Positions 55,383-63,827 of a stretch of 64,000 bases of DNA are shown here, in pieces; positions within the stretch are counted from its first letter, which is position 1; the number at the start of each line of letters is the position of its first letter. The notes beneath the pieces were generated by a model. That model saw only the letters and a program-made list of their open reading frames with translations, made no database searches and was not told where the DNA came from. Source of the stretch: Thiobacillus sp. (lineage in GTDB: Bacteria > Pseudomonadota > Gammaproteobacteria > Burkholderiales > Thiobacillaceae). The stretch lies in NCBI RefSeq assembly GCF_030696885.1, contig NZ_JAUYRI010000015.1, positions 1 through 64,000 of the forward strand, written 5' to 3'. The translations under genes were made by a program, and so were the position numbers.

Positions 55383-56554
55383 GCTGCCAGTCCCCGTTGC
55401 AGATCCGCCTGAATATCGGCCACCGATTCCAGCCCCACGGCGATGCGCACCAGGCCGTCGCCGATGCCGGCCGCCGCACGCTGTTCCGCCGTCATCCGGC
55501 TGTGCGTGGTGGACGCCGGATGGGTGATGGTGGACTTGGTGTCGCCCAGGTTGGCGGTGATCGACAGCAGCTTGGTCGCGTCGATCAGTTTCCATGCCGC
55601 CGCCTGGCCGCCCTTCAGTTCGAACGCGACAATACCGCCGCCGGTCTTCTGCTGCGCCATCGCCAACTTATGCTGCGGATGCGACGGCAGGCCGGGATAC
55701 AGCACGCGCGCGACCTGCGGCTGCGCTTCCAGCCATTGCGCCAGCGCCAGCGCGTTGCGCGAATGCGCCTCCATGCGCAGCGCGAGCGTCTCCATGCCTT
55801 TCAGGATCACCCAGGCGTTGAACGCCGACAGCGTCGGCCCGGCGGTACGCAAAAAGGTGTAGACGCCTTCCATCAGGGCCTGGCTACCGAGCACCGCGCC
55901 GCCGAGCACCCTGCCCTGGCCGTCGAGATACTTGGTGGCGGAATGGATGATGATGTCGGCGCCGAGTTCGAGCGGCTTTTGTAGCGCGGGCGAACAGAAG
56001 CAGTTGTCGACTGCGAGCCAGGCGCCGGCTTCGTGCGCAATATCTGCCAGTGCACGGATGTCGCTCACTTCGGTCAGCGGATTCGACGGCGACTCGACGA
56101 AGAATAATTTGGTGTTCGGCTTCACCGCCGCGCGCCACTCTGCCGGATCGGTCGGCGAGACGTAGGTGGTCTCGACGCCGAAGCGACCGAGGATGTTGGA
56201 GAACAACTGTACCGTGGAGCCGAAAATCGATCGCGAGGCGACCACATGCTCGCCCGCCTTCATCAGGCCCATCACGGTGGCCAGAATCGCCGCCATGCCG
56301 GACGAAAATGCCACGCAGCGCTCGGCGCCTTCCAGCGCGGCCAGCCGCGCTTCCATCATCTGGACGGTGGGGTTGGTGAAGCGGGCGTAGATCGGGCCGG
56401 GCTGTTCGCCCTTGAAGCGCGCGGCGGCTTCGGCCGCGTTCTTGAAAACGAAGCTGGAGGTCAGGAACAGCGCCTCCGAGTGTTCGTTGAACTGGCTGCG
56501 CACCGTGCCGGCGCGAACGCCCAGCGTCTCGATGTCGTATTCGTCGTGGCTCAT
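55379..56554 (-). CDS. metZ: O-succinylhomoserine sulfhydrylase MetZ
   Basis: A 391-residue PLP enzyme of the Cys/Met metabolism family that makes homocysteine from O-succinylhomoserine and sulfide. It begins MSHDEYDIETLGVRAGTVRSQ and has ALFLTSSFVFKNAAEAAARF, YARFTNPTVQMMEARLAALEGAE, FVESPSNPLTEVSDIRAL, the PLP Lys in IIHSATKYLDGQGRVLGG, and ITHPASTTHSRM. I chose the ATG at 56554, which has a GGAG site 6 bases upstream; longer reading passes through the terminator and palindromic element and is not coding. Distance from the intrinsic terminator to the ATG is about 10 bases, so a regulated leader is possible. Confidence 0.95.
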   Translation of the reverse strand: MSHDEYDIETLGVRAGTVRSQFNEHSEALFLTSSFVFKNAAEAAARFKGEQPGPIYARFTNPTVQMMEARLAALEGAERCVAFSSGMAAILATVMGLMKAGEHVVASRSIFGSTVQLFSNILGRFGVETTYVSPTDPAEWRAAVKPNTKLFFVESPSNPLTEVSDIRALADIAHEAGAWLAVDNCFCSPALQKPLELGADIIIHSATKYLDGQGRVLGGAVLGSQALMEGVYTFLRTAGPTLSAFNAWVILKGMETLALRMEAHSRNALALAQWLEAQPQVARVLYPGLPSHPQHKLAMAQQKTGGGIVAFELKGGQAAAWKLIDATKLLSITANLGDTKSTITHPASTTHSRMTAEQRAAAGIGDGLVRIAVGLESVADIQADLQRGLAA

Positions 56555-56563
56555 TTCAGCTCC

Positions 56564-56603
56564 AAAATAAAAAACCCCGAACAGCGTGCGCAATTCGGGG
56601 TTT
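56564..56603 (-). terminator. Intrinsic terminator between purF and metZ
   Basis: On the minus strand a perfect 10-base stem, AAACCCCGAA (56594-56603 read in reverse) pairing with TTCGGGGTTT (56572-56581), closes a loop of about 12 bases and is followed by a T-rich tract (TTTTTTATTTT). It can end transcripts from the purF operon and sits immediately before the metZ ribosome site, so it could also act as an attenuator for metZ. Confidence 0.8.
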
Positions 56604-56608
56604 CCCAA

Positions 56609-56879
56609 GCAGGCCGTTGAAGGACTTTCCGGGGCCGCGACGCGGGCTTTCCGGGATGGATCGCGGGGCGCGTCGCGATGCGAAGGGTCTCCCCTTCGCA
56701 AGCGGCGCAACGAAGCGAGCCGCCCGGAAAGCCCCGTCCCTTTGGGTTTGCCCGGGAAAGGCCCGTCTGCGGCGTTGCGGGCCTCGGCATCGTGGAATGA
56801 CCACGACCTTCGGCCCGCGCCTTGCATCCAGGCCTTTCTCGGGCAAACGCGGCTCCCGGAAAATCCTTCAACGGCCTGC
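56609..56879. repeat. Nested inverted-repeat (cloverleaf) element between purF and metZ
   Basis: Outer arms of 25 bases pair with one mismatch (56609-56633 with 56855-56879). Inside are two further arms: 12 bases perfect (56644-56655 with 56723-56734) and 17 bases with one mismatch (56747-56763 with 56831-56847). The first encloses three small hairpins: TCGCG/CGCGA at 56661-56665/56674-56678, a perfect 9-base stem at 56679-56687/56692-56700, and GCGGC/GCCGC at 56702-56706/56719-56723. The second encloses GCGGGCC/GGCCCGC at 56777-56783/56812-56818, with CGTGG/CCACG at 56791-56795/56801-56805. No convincing gene lies in it. It may be a palindromic mobile element or a structured leader RNA of metZ. 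Confidence 0.85.
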
Positions 56880-56899
56880 AAACGCTTTAGCCGAATTTC

Positions 56900-56973
56900 T
56901 TGGGCGCCCGCAAGCTGAGGTTCAAATCGGCGCCTAGTGCATTTACAGGTTTGAATTTACGCCCGGCGCCCAA
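56900..56973. repeat. Second inverted repeat immediately downstream of purF
   Basis: TTGGGCGCC (56900-56908) pairs perfectly with GGCGCCCAA (56965-56973). Inside it TTCAAA (56921-56926) pairs with TTTGAA (56950-56955). There is no T tract on either strand, so it is not a typical terminator. It lies 5 bases beyond the purF stop and may protect the 3' end of the purF transcript or begin the metZ leader. Confidence 0.6.
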
Positions 56974-56978
56974 CGGGG

Positions 56979-58502
56979 TCAACCGTTGTTCGTTGCCAGG
57001 TTGAGGTCGAGCTGCTGGGTCGACAGCGCCGACGGCGGCGGGGTTTCGCCATTGCGCACGGCCTCGACGTAATTCAGATACTCCGGCGTGACGTCGCCGG
57101 TGATGTAGCGGCCGTCGAAGCACGAGGTGTCAAAGTCGAGAATCGCCGGATTGCCCGCCCGCACCACCTCCACCATGGCGTCGAGGTCCTGGTAGATCAT
57201 GGCATCGCAGCCAATCTCGCGTGCGATGTCCTCGTCGGTGCGGCCGTTGGCGATCAGCTCGTTGCGCGTCGGCATGTCGATGCCGTACACGTTGGAATAG
57301 CGCACCGGCGGCGAGGCCGAGGCGAAGTACACATTCGCCGCGCCGGCGTCGCGCGCCATCTGCACGATCTCGCGGCTGGTGGTGCCGCGCACGATCGAGT
57401 CGTCGACCAGCAGCACATTGCGGCCCTTGAATTCCTCGGCGATGGCATTGAGCTTCTGCCGCACCGATTTCTTGCGCAGCGCCTGGCCCGGCATGATGAA
57501 CGTGCGGCCGATGTAGCGGTTCTTGATGAAACCTTCGCGGTACGGCACGTTGAGGTGATTCGCCAGCTGCAGCGCGGAAGGCCGGCTGGTGTCGGGAATC
57601 GGGATCACCACGTCGATCTTCAGGTGGGCGAACTCGCGCTTGATCTTTTCGGCCAGCGACACGCCCATCGCGAGGCGCGTGCTGTAGACCGAGACGCCGT
57701 CCATCACCGAATCAGGACGTGCGAGATAAACATATTCGAAGATGCAGGGATTGAGCGCGGACTTGTCGCTGCACTGGCGGCTGTGCAGCTTGCGCTCGTA
57801 ATCGATGAACACCGCTTCGCCCGGCGCCACATCGCGCAGCAGACGGAAGCCCAGCGTATCGATCGCCACGCTTTCCGAGGCGATGATGTATTCGTGCGGC
57901 ACGACCTGGTCGTTGACGCCGATCACCAGCGGCCGGATGCCGTACGGATCGCGGAAAGCCAGCAGGCCATAGCCGGCGATGAAGGCCGTGACCGCGTACG
58001 CGCCCTTACAGCGCGCATGCACGCCAGCGACGGCGCCGAAGATCGTGTCCAGATTCAGCTGCCGCCCCGAGGCACGTACCTGCAGTTCGTGCGCCAGCAC
58101 GTTCAGCAGCACTTCGGAATCCGAGTTGGTGTTGACGTGACGCAGGTCGGCGCGGAACAGCGATTCCTTCAGTTCGTGGGTATTGGTCAGGTTGCCGTTG
58201 TGGCCGAGCACGATGCCGTACGGCGAGTTCACGTAGAAGGGCTGCGATTCGGCCGACGACGAGGCGCTGCCGGCGGTGGGATAACGCACGTGCGCCACGC
58301 CCATGTCGCCGAGCAGGTTGCGCATGTCGCGGGTGCGAAAGACGTCGCGCGCGAGACCCTGTCCCTTGTGCATGTGGAAGCGGCTCTCTTCGGCCGTCAC
58401 GATGCCGGCCGCGTCCTGGCCGCGATGCTGCAGCACCATCAGCCCGTCATATAGAAGCTGATTGGCTGCCGAATTGGAAACAACGCCGATTACCCCGCAC
58501 AT
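56979..58502 (-). CDS. purF: Amidophosphoribosyltransferase PurF
   Basis: A 507-residue Ntn glutamine amidotransferase, first step of de novo purine synthesis (PRPP plus glutamine to phosphoribosylamine). The mature nucleophile is Cys2, so the start is ATG 58502 (MCGVIGVVSNSAAN); three more codons are open upstream but unlikely. Other features are HVRYPTAGSASSSAESQPFYV, the Cys-rich-spaced SDKSALNPCIFEYVYLARPDS, and the PRPP loop NVLLVDDSIVRGTTSREIV. It lies 21 bases after cvpA, the conserved cvpA-purF pair. Confidence 0.97.
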   Translation of the reverse strand: MCGVIGVVSNSAANQLLYDGLMVLQHRGQDAAGIVTAEESRFHMHKGQGLARDVFRTRDMRNLLGDMGVAHVRYPTAGSASSSAESQPFYVNSPYGIVLGHNGNLTNTHELKESLFRADLRHVNTNSDSEVLLNVLAHELQVRASGRQLNLDTIFGAVAGVHARCKGAYAVTAFIAGYGLLAFRDPYGIRPLVIGVNDQVVPHEYIIASESVAIDTLGFRLLRDVAPGEAVFIDYERKLHSRQCSDKSALNPCIFEYVYLARPDSVMDGVSVYSTRLAMGVSLAEKIKREFAHLKIDVVIPIPDTSRPSALQLANHLNVPYREGFIKNRYIGRTFIMPGQALRKKSVRQKLNAIAEEFKGRNVLLVDDSIVRGTTSREIVQMARDAGAANVYFASASPPVRYSNVYGIDMPTRNELIANGRTDEDIAREIGCDAMIYQDLDAMVEVVRAGNPAILDFDTSCFDGRYITGDVTPEYLNYVEAVRNGETPPPSALSTQQLDLNLATNNG

Positions 58503-58523
58503 GCTGTGCACCCATCCATAAAA

Positions 58524-59015
58524 TTATTCAAAACGAACATGCTTCGCCACGTCGGCCGGCAGCAGCGGCAAGGTGCGCAGCGCCATGGCCTGCAGGCTGC
58601 CCGACAGCGCGGCCTGCTTCCAGAAATCGGTGCGCGGCAGCGAGGTCAGGCCGGCGGCCAGCGTCAGCCCGACCAGAATGACCACGCCCTTGGCCAGGCC
58701 CATCACCCCGCCGAGCATCCTGTCGACGCCGCCCAGTCCGACCGCCTTGACCAGCGTGGCCAGCAGATGGCCGAGCAACAGCACACCAATCAGCACCACC
58801 AGAAAAACCGCGGTGAAGCCGCCAAAATAGCGGATCGCCGGGTTTTCCACCGCGACCGGCAGCAGCGGCGCCACCCACAGCGCGCCCCACTTGCCCAGCA
58901 TGAACGCCAGCACCCAGGCCGCCAGCGCGAACAGCGCATTGACCATGCCCTGCATCAGACCCCGCACCAGCGTGAGCAACAGCAGCAGCACGATGATCAG
59001 GTCGAGCAGGCTCAC
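58524..59015 (-). CDS. cvpA: CvpA family membrane protein
   Basis: The 163-residue protein has four membrane helices and starts MSLLDLIIVLLLLLTLVRGLMQGMVNALF, with WGALWVAPLL, AVFLVVLIGVLLLGHLLATLVKAVGLGGVDRMLGGVMGLAKG and a short C-terminal tail. CvpA was named for colicin V production and has roles in envelope function and purine-linked phenotypes. It lies between the SPOR protein gene (ATGA overlap) and purF, the standard proteobacterial arrangement. Confidence 0.93.
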   Translation of the reverse strand: MSLLDLIIVLLLLLTLVRGLMQGMVNALFALAAWVLAFMLGKWGALWVAPLLPVAVENPAIRYFGGFTAVFLVVLIGVLLLGHLLATLVKAVGLGGVDRMLGGVMGLAKGVVILVGLTLAAGLTSLPRTDFWKQAALSGSLQAMALRTLPLLPADVAKHVRFE

Positions 59016-59635
59016 TTCGCGACAACCTGGGCGGTTGTCATGCCGTTCTCGGCCAGTTTCACGGCCGCCGCCACCGCCGCCTCGCGCGTTGCAAACGGCC
59101 CGACGCGCACGCGCGTCAGCTTGCCCAGTGTATCGGTGTAGGCCGGCAGGCCCACGGCCGCAGCGCGCGCCTTGAGCGCCTCGGCCTTGGCGGCGTCGGA
59201 CAGCGCGGCCAACTGCACCACATAGGGCTCGGCAGCCGGTTTGGCTGCGGGCTTGTCAGGCGCAGGCTTGGGCGCCGGCGGCGTCGGTTCGGATTTGACT
59301 GGCGCCGGCCTGGGCGGTTCGGCTTTGGCCGGCTCGGGCTTGGCCGGCGGCGCTGCGGCGGGTTCGGCTTTGGTCACCGGCTCGGGCTTGACAGGCTCCG
59401 GAGCAGGTTGGACAGGCGCCTCGGATACGCTAACCGGTTTGGGCGGCGGTGGTTCCGTGGCGGGCGCTGGCGCCGGCATGGCGGCCATGCGCACGGCCAG
59501 ATCGCTGGCTGGCGGCGGCTCATCTTCCAGCAGCAGCGGCAGCACGATCACGGCAAGCAGCGTCAGCGCCACCGCGCCAATCAGGCGACGCCGCGCGAGG
59601 CGTTTGAGGTCATGTTCACTGCTGGGTGGCGGCAT
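59012..59635 (-). CDS. dedD: SPOR-domain protein (DedD-like cell-division protein)
   Basis: A 207-residue bitopic protein. The cytoplasmic MPPPSSEHDLKRLARRR is followed by one TM helix (LIGAVALTLLAVIVLPLLL), a long Pro/Ala/Glu/Lys linker (residues about 45-130) and a C-terminal SPOR domain (YVVQLAALSDAAKAEALKARAAAVGLPAYTDTLGKLTRVRVGPF). SPOR domains bind denuded glycan at septa, so it should act in cell division. The start at 59635 overlaps folC by 20 bases, as is common for dedD. It precedes cvpA (ATGA). Confidence 0.92.
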   Translation of the reverse strand: MPPPSSEHDLKRLARRRLIGAVALTLLAVIVLPLLLEDEPPPASDLAVRMAAMPAPAPATEPPPPKPVSVSEAPVQPAPEPVKPEPVTKAEPAAAPPAKPEPAKAEPPRPAPVKSEPTPPAPKPAPDKPAAKPAAEPYVVQLAALSDAAKAEALKARAAAVGLPAYTDTLGKLTRVRVGPFATREAAVAAAVKLAENGMTTAQVVAK

Positions 59636-60893
59636 GGTCGAGGACGGCGGCAACGGTGTAGAACGAACCGAAGACGAGAATTCTATCACCTTCACGCGCC
59701 GCGCCCCGCGCCTCGGCCAGCGCCGTGTCGACATCCGGCTGCACCCGGACCGGCGCTGCCCCCGCCACCTCGTGCAGGACCGCGGCCAGCGCCGCGGCAT
59801 CGCAGGCGCGCGGCGTCGCCGGGGTGCAGGTCCACCACGCATCGATCTCGCCGGCCAGGGCCGCCAGCACCCCCGCCGCGTCCTTGTCGGCCAGCATGCC
59901 CACCACCGCCAGCGTACGTCCCGCCGCCGGCTGCGCACGCAGGGTGGCCGCCAGCGCGCGCGCCGCTTCCGGGTTGTGCGCCACATCGACGATGATCTCC
60001 GGCGCCTGCGCGATGCGCTGGAAGCGCCCCGGCAACCGCACCGCCGCAAGCCCCTGCTGGATCGCCACCTCGCTCACCGGCAGGCGCTCACGCACCGCGT
60101 CCAGCACGGCCAGCGCGCCGGCCGCGTTGCGCAACTGGATGGCGCCCGCCATGGCGGGCAGCGGCAGCTTGGGCCAGTGGCTTGCGCGGCCGTGGAAGGA
60201 CCAGCGATCGCCCATCTGTTCAACGGAGAAATCCAGTCCGAAACAGCGCAGGTCTGCACAGATGTCGCGGGCATGCGCCAGCAGGCTGGCGGGCGGATCG
60301 GGGTCGGCGCAGAGGGCCGGGCGGCCGACACGGTAGATGCCGGCCTTCTCGAAGCCGATCAGCTCGCGGGTGTCGCCCAGATAGTCCATGTGGTCGAGGT
60401 CGACGCTGGTGACGATCGCGGCGTCGGCGTCGAACACGTTGACCGCGTCGAGCCGCCCGCCCAGACCCACTTCGAGGATGGCGACGTCGACGCCGGCGTC
60501 GACGAACTGCAGCATTGCGCCCAGCGTGCCGAACTCAAAATAGGTCAGCGAAATGTCGCCGCGCGCGGCGTCGATTTTTTCAAACGCGGCGACCAGTTCG
60601 GCGTCGCTCGCTTCCGCGCCGGCGATGCGCACGCGTTCGTTGTAGCGCAGCAGGTGCGGCGAGGTGTAGAGGCCGGTCTTGTAGCCGGCCGCGCTGAGGA
60701 TCGCTTCCAGATAGGCGCAGGTGGAGCCCTTGCCATTGGTGCCGCCGACGATCAGGAGCGGGAACGCCGGCGCCAGCCCGAGTGCATCCTTGACCTGGCG
60801 CACCCGATCGAGGCCGAGTTCGATCACGCTGGGGTGCAGCTGCTCCAGCCGCGCCAGCCAGTCGGCCAGCGAAAGGCCCGGATTTACACCCAC
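59616..60893 (-). CDS. folC: Bifunctional folylpolyglutamate/dihydrofolate synthase
   Basis: A 425-residue Mur-ligase-family enzyme that makes dihydrofolate from dihydropteroate and glutamate and adds further glutamates. The ATP loop is VGGTNGKGSTCAYLEAIL, and YTSPHLLRYNERVRI, ILEVGLGGRLDAVNVFDADAAIVTSVDLDHMDYLGDTRE and VDVAHNPEAARALAATL are family signatures. It starts 3 bases after accD ends, an arrangement shared with many proteobacteria. Length and motifs are complete. Confidence 0.96.
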   Translation of the reverse strand: MGVNPGLSLADWLARLEQLHPSVIELGLDRVRQVKDALGLAPAFPLLIVGGTNGKGSTCAYLEAILSAAGYKTGLYTSPHLLRYNERVRIAGAEASDAELVAAFEKIDAARGDISLTYFEFGTLGAMLQFVDAGVDVAILEVGLGGRLDAVNVFDADAAIVTSVDLDHMDYLGDTRELIGFEKAGIYRVGRPALCADPDPPASLLAHARDICADLRCFGLDFSVEQMGDRWSFHGRASHWPKLPLPAMAGAIQLRNAAGALAVLDAVRERLPVSEVAIQQGLAAVRLPGRFQRIAQAPEIIVDVAHNPEAARALAATLRAQPAAGRTLAVVGMLADKDAAGVLAALAGEIDAWWTCTPATPRACDAAALAAVLHEVAGAAPVRVQPDVDTALAEARGAAREGDRILVFGSFYTVAAVLDHAATQQ

Positions 60894-60896
60894 GCG

Positions 60897-61763
60897 CTAG
60901 GCGGCAAGCGCGGGGCGGCCCATCATCATCGACAGCGTGGTCGCCAGTTCGTCGCGCATCTGGCGGCGGTCGATGATGCGGTCGATGGCGCCCTTCTCCT
61001 GCAGGAATTCGGCGCGCTGGAAGCCTTCCGGCAGTGTCTCGCGCACCGTCTGCTCGATCACGCGCGGCCCGGCAAAGCCGATCAGTGCGTTGGGCTCGGC
61101 GATGATCAGGTCGCCCAGCATGGCGAAGCTCGCCGACACGCCGCCCATGGTGGGGTCGGTCAGCACCGAGATGAAGGGCAGATGATGGCGCGACAGCTGC
61201 GTCAGCGCGGCCGATGTCTTGGCCATCTGCATCAACGAAAACAGGCCTTCCTGCATCCGCGCACCGCCGCTGGCGGAAAAGCAGACGAAGGCCGAATTCG
61301 ACTCGATCGCCGCTTCCACGCCCTGGACGAAGCGCTCGCCCACCACGGAACCCATCGATCCGCCCATGAACTTGAACTCGAACGCCGCCGCCACCACCGG
61401 CACCGCCTTGACGCTGCCGCCCAGCACCACCAGCGCGTCGGTTTCCGAGGTGCCGGCCTGGGCGTCCTTAAGACGGTCGGGATACTTCTTGCCGTCCTTG
61501 AATTTCAGCGGATCGAGCGGGGTGACATGGGCGCCGATCTCGTGCTGCCCTTCGGCATCCAGCAGCATGGCCAGCCGCGCGCGGGCGCCGATGCGGTGAT
61601 GGTGACCGCACTTGGGGCACACCTCGAGATTGCTCTCGAGGTCGGCGCGGTACAGCACCTCGTTGCACGCCGGGCACTTGGACCACAGGCCTTCCGGCAT
61701 CGATTTGCGCGCCTCAACCCGGCGCTTGATTTTGGGGGGCAGGATTTTCTGGAACCAGCTCAT
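60897..61763 (-). CDS. accD: Acetyl-CoA carboxylase carboxyltransferase subunit beta
   Basis: A 288-residue subunit of the carboxyltransferase that transfers CO2 from biotin to acetyl-CoA in fatty acid synthesis. The N-terminal zinc ribbon has Cys30, Cys33, Cys49 and Cys52 ([11 protein letters not shown] ... EVCPKCGHH). The crotonase-fold core includes [85 protein letters not shown]. It follows trpA by 12 bases. Confidence 0.97.
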   Translation of the reverse strand: MSWFQKILPPKIKRRVEARKSMPEGLWSKCPACNEVLYRADLESNLEVCPKCGHHHRIGARARLAMLLDAEGQHEIGAHVTPLDPLKFKDGKKYPDRLKDAQAGTSETDALVVLGGSVKAVPVVAAAFEFKFMGGSMGSVVGERFVQGVEAAIESNSAFVCFSASGGARMQEGLFSLMQMAKTSAALTQLSRHHLPFISVLTDPTMGGVSASFAMLGDLIIAEPNALIGFAGPRVIEQTVRETLPEGFQRAEFLQEKGAIDRIIDRRQMRDELATTLSMMMGRPALAA

Positions 61764-61775
61764 GCTTTTCTCCGA

Positions 61776-62582
61776 TTATTTGGATGCAGCGTCGACACCG
61801 CGCCGTAACTCGGCCACCAGATGCCGGACGCGGTTGCTGCACTCGCCTTCCGGCGCGGTCTCGATCTCGTTCACGATGCGGCTGCCCACCACCACGGCGT
61901 CGGCAATCCGCGCCACGGCCTCGGCGGTCGCCGCGTCGCGGATGCCGAAGCCGACGCCGACCGGCAGGCTGCAATGCCTGCGCACCATCTCCAGTTTTCG
62001 CGCGACCTCCTCGGTGTCGAGGTTGGCCGAACCCGTCACGCCCTTCAGCGAGACGTAATAGATGAAACCGCCCGCCGCCGCCGCCACCTGCTCCACGCGC
62101 GCTTCGGGCGTGGTCGGCGACAGCAGGAACACGGGGTCGATGCCATGCGCCTTGAACACGTCGGACACGCCAGCCGACTCTTCCGGCGGAATGTCCACCG
62201 TCAGCACGCCGTCCACCCCTGCCGCTTTTGCTGCCTTCGCAAAGGTTTCATAGCCCATGTGCTCGACCGGATTGGCATAGCCCATCAGCACCACCGGCGT
62301 GGTGGTGTTGCTCTTGCGGAATTCCGCCGTCATCGCCAGCACGTCTTTCAGCCCGACCTTGTTGGCCAGGGCACGCTCGGAAGCGCGCTGGATCACCGGG
62401 CCGTCGGCCATCGGATCGGAAAACGGCACCCCCAGCTCGATGATGTCGGCACCGGCTTCTACCAGCACGTGCATCATCGGCACGGTCAGGCCCTTGCCGG
62501 GGTCGCCGGCGGTGATGAAGGTAATCAGGGCTTTCTTGTTTTGCGCTTTCAGCGCGGTAAAGGTCTCGCCGATGCGGCTCAT
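61776..62582 (-). CDS. trpA: Tryptophan synthase alpha subunit
   Basis: A 268-residue TIM-barrel subunit that releases indole from indole-3-glycerol phosphate. Catalytic residues are Glu49 ([17 protein letters not shown]) and Asp60, with numbering equal to the classic enzyme. Phosphate-binding segments include YVSLKGVTG and [13 protein letters not shown]. It is the second trp gene of the block, 45 bases after trpB, with accD downstream. Indole passes to the beta subunit by a tunnel in the TrpAB complex. Confidence 0.97.
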   Translation of the reverse strand: MSRIGETFTALKAQNKKALITFITAGDPGKGLTVPMMHVLVEAGADIIELGVPFSDPMADGPVIQRASERALANKVGLKDVLAMTAEFRKSNTTTPVVLMGYANPVEHMGYETFAKAAKAAGVDGVLTVDIPPEESAGVSDVFKAHGIDPVFLLSPTTPEARVEQVAAAAGGFIYYVSLKGVTGSANLDTEEVARKLEMVRRHCSLPVGVGFGIRDAATAEAVARIADAVVVGSRIVNEIETAPEGECSNRVRHLVAELRRGVDAASK

Positions 62583-62627
62583 GGTTTGTTCTTCTGAAAA
62601 ATGCGCTTCAATTGGCCGGGGTCGGGT

Positions 62628-63827
62628 CTACAGCGTGATGCCCGCCACCTTGGCCACGGTGTTGATGTCCTTGTCGCCACGCCCGGAAAGATTCACCAGG
62701 ATGATTTTGTCCTTGCCCAGGGTCGGCGCCAGTTTCTTCGCATGCGCAACGGCATGGCTGGATTCGAGCGCGGGGATGATACCCTCGTACCTGCACAGGT
62801 CGTGGAAGGCGGCCATCGCCTCGTCGTCGTCGATCGCGACGTATTCGGCGCGGCCGGCATCCTTGAGCCAGCTGTGCTCGGGCCCGACGCCGGGATAGTC
62901 GAGGCCGGCGGAGACCGAGTGGGTCTCGATGATCTGGCCGTTGTCGTCCTGCATCAGGTAGCTGCGGAAACCGTGCAGCACGCCCGGAGTGCCGGCCGAC
63001 AGCGGCGCCGCGTGCTTGCCGGACGCGATCCCGGAGCCGCCGGCCTCGACGCCGATCAGGCGCACGTCCTCATAGGGAATATAGGGATGAAAAATGCCGA
63101 TGGCATTGGAGCCGCCGCCGACGCAGGCGACCACACAATCAGGTTGCCGCCCGGTCAATTCGGGCATCTGCACGATGCATTCGCGGCCGATCACGCACTG
63201 GAAGTCGCGCACCAGCATCGGGTACGGGTGCGGGCCGGCAGCGGTGCCGAGGATGTAGAACGTCGACTCGACGTTGGTGACCCAGTCGCGCATCGCCTCG
63301 TTCAGCGCATCCTTCAGCGTTTTGGAGCCCGACGACACCGGCACCACGGTGGCGCCCAGGAGCTTCATGCGGAAGACGTTGGGCGACTGCCGCGCGACGT
63401 CTTCGGCGCCCATGTAGACCACGCATTCCATGCCGTAGCGCGCAGCGACCGTGGCCGAGGCGACGCCATGCTGGCCGGCGCCGGTTTCGGCGATAACGCG
63501 CTTCTTGCCCATGCGTCGCGCCAGCAGCGCCTGGCCGATGGTGTTGTTGATCTTGTGCGCGCCAGTGTGGTTGAGATCTTCGCGCTTCAGGTAAATCTGC
63601 GCGCCGCCATAGGCCTCGGACAAACGTTTGGCGTGGTACACCGGGCTGGGACGGCCGACGTAGTGCTTCAACTCATATTCGAACTCGGCCAGGAAGGCGG
63701 GATCGTTGCGCGCCTTTTCATATTCGACACGCAGTTCTTCCAGCGCGGCCATCAGGGTTTCGGCGACGAAAATACCGCCATAGGGACCGAAGTGGCCGCG
63801 TGAATCGGGTAGATCGGTGAGCTTCAT
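62628..63827 (-). CDS. trpB: Tryptophan synthase beta subunit
   Basis: A 399-residue PLP enzyme that makes tryptophan from indole and serine. The PLP Lys is Lys92 ([17 protein letters not shown]). Other motifs are [41 protein letters not shown], the phosphate loop [12 protein letters not shown], and [22 protein letters not shown] [16 protein letters not shown]. Its start overlaps the trpF stop by 4 bases. Length and motifs are complete. Confidence 0.97.
   Translation of the reverse strand: MKLTDLPDSRGHFGPYGGIFVAETLMAALEELRVEYEKARNDPAFLAEFEYELKHYVGRPSPVYHAKRLSEAYGGAQIYLKREDLNHTGAHKINNTIGQALLARRMGKKRVIAETGAGQHGVASATVAARYGMECVVYMGAEDVARQSPNVFRMKLLGATVVPVSSGSKTLKDALNEAMRDWVTNVESTFYILGTAAGPHPYPMLVRDFQCVIGRECIVQMPELTGRQPDCVVACVGGGSNAIGIFHPYIPYEDVRLIGVEAGGSGIASGKHAAPLSAGTPGVLHGFRSYLMQDDNGQIIETHSVSAGLDYPGVGPEHSWLKDAGRAEYVAIDDDEAMAAFHDLCRYEGIIPALESSHAVAHAKKLAPTLGKDKIILVNLSGRGDKDINTVAKVAGITL

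Noticed and set aside
56555..56881. N-terminal extension of metZ by about 109 codons through the palindromic element
   Set aside because: The frame is open only by chance; it crosses an intrinsic terminator and inverted repeats, and the family start with a ribosome site is at 56554.
59241..61808. Very long open frame (855 codons) on the plus strand opposite dedD, folC and accD
   Set aside because: It is antisense to three clear, conserved genes, has a low-complexity composition caused by high GC, and shows no protein-family motif.
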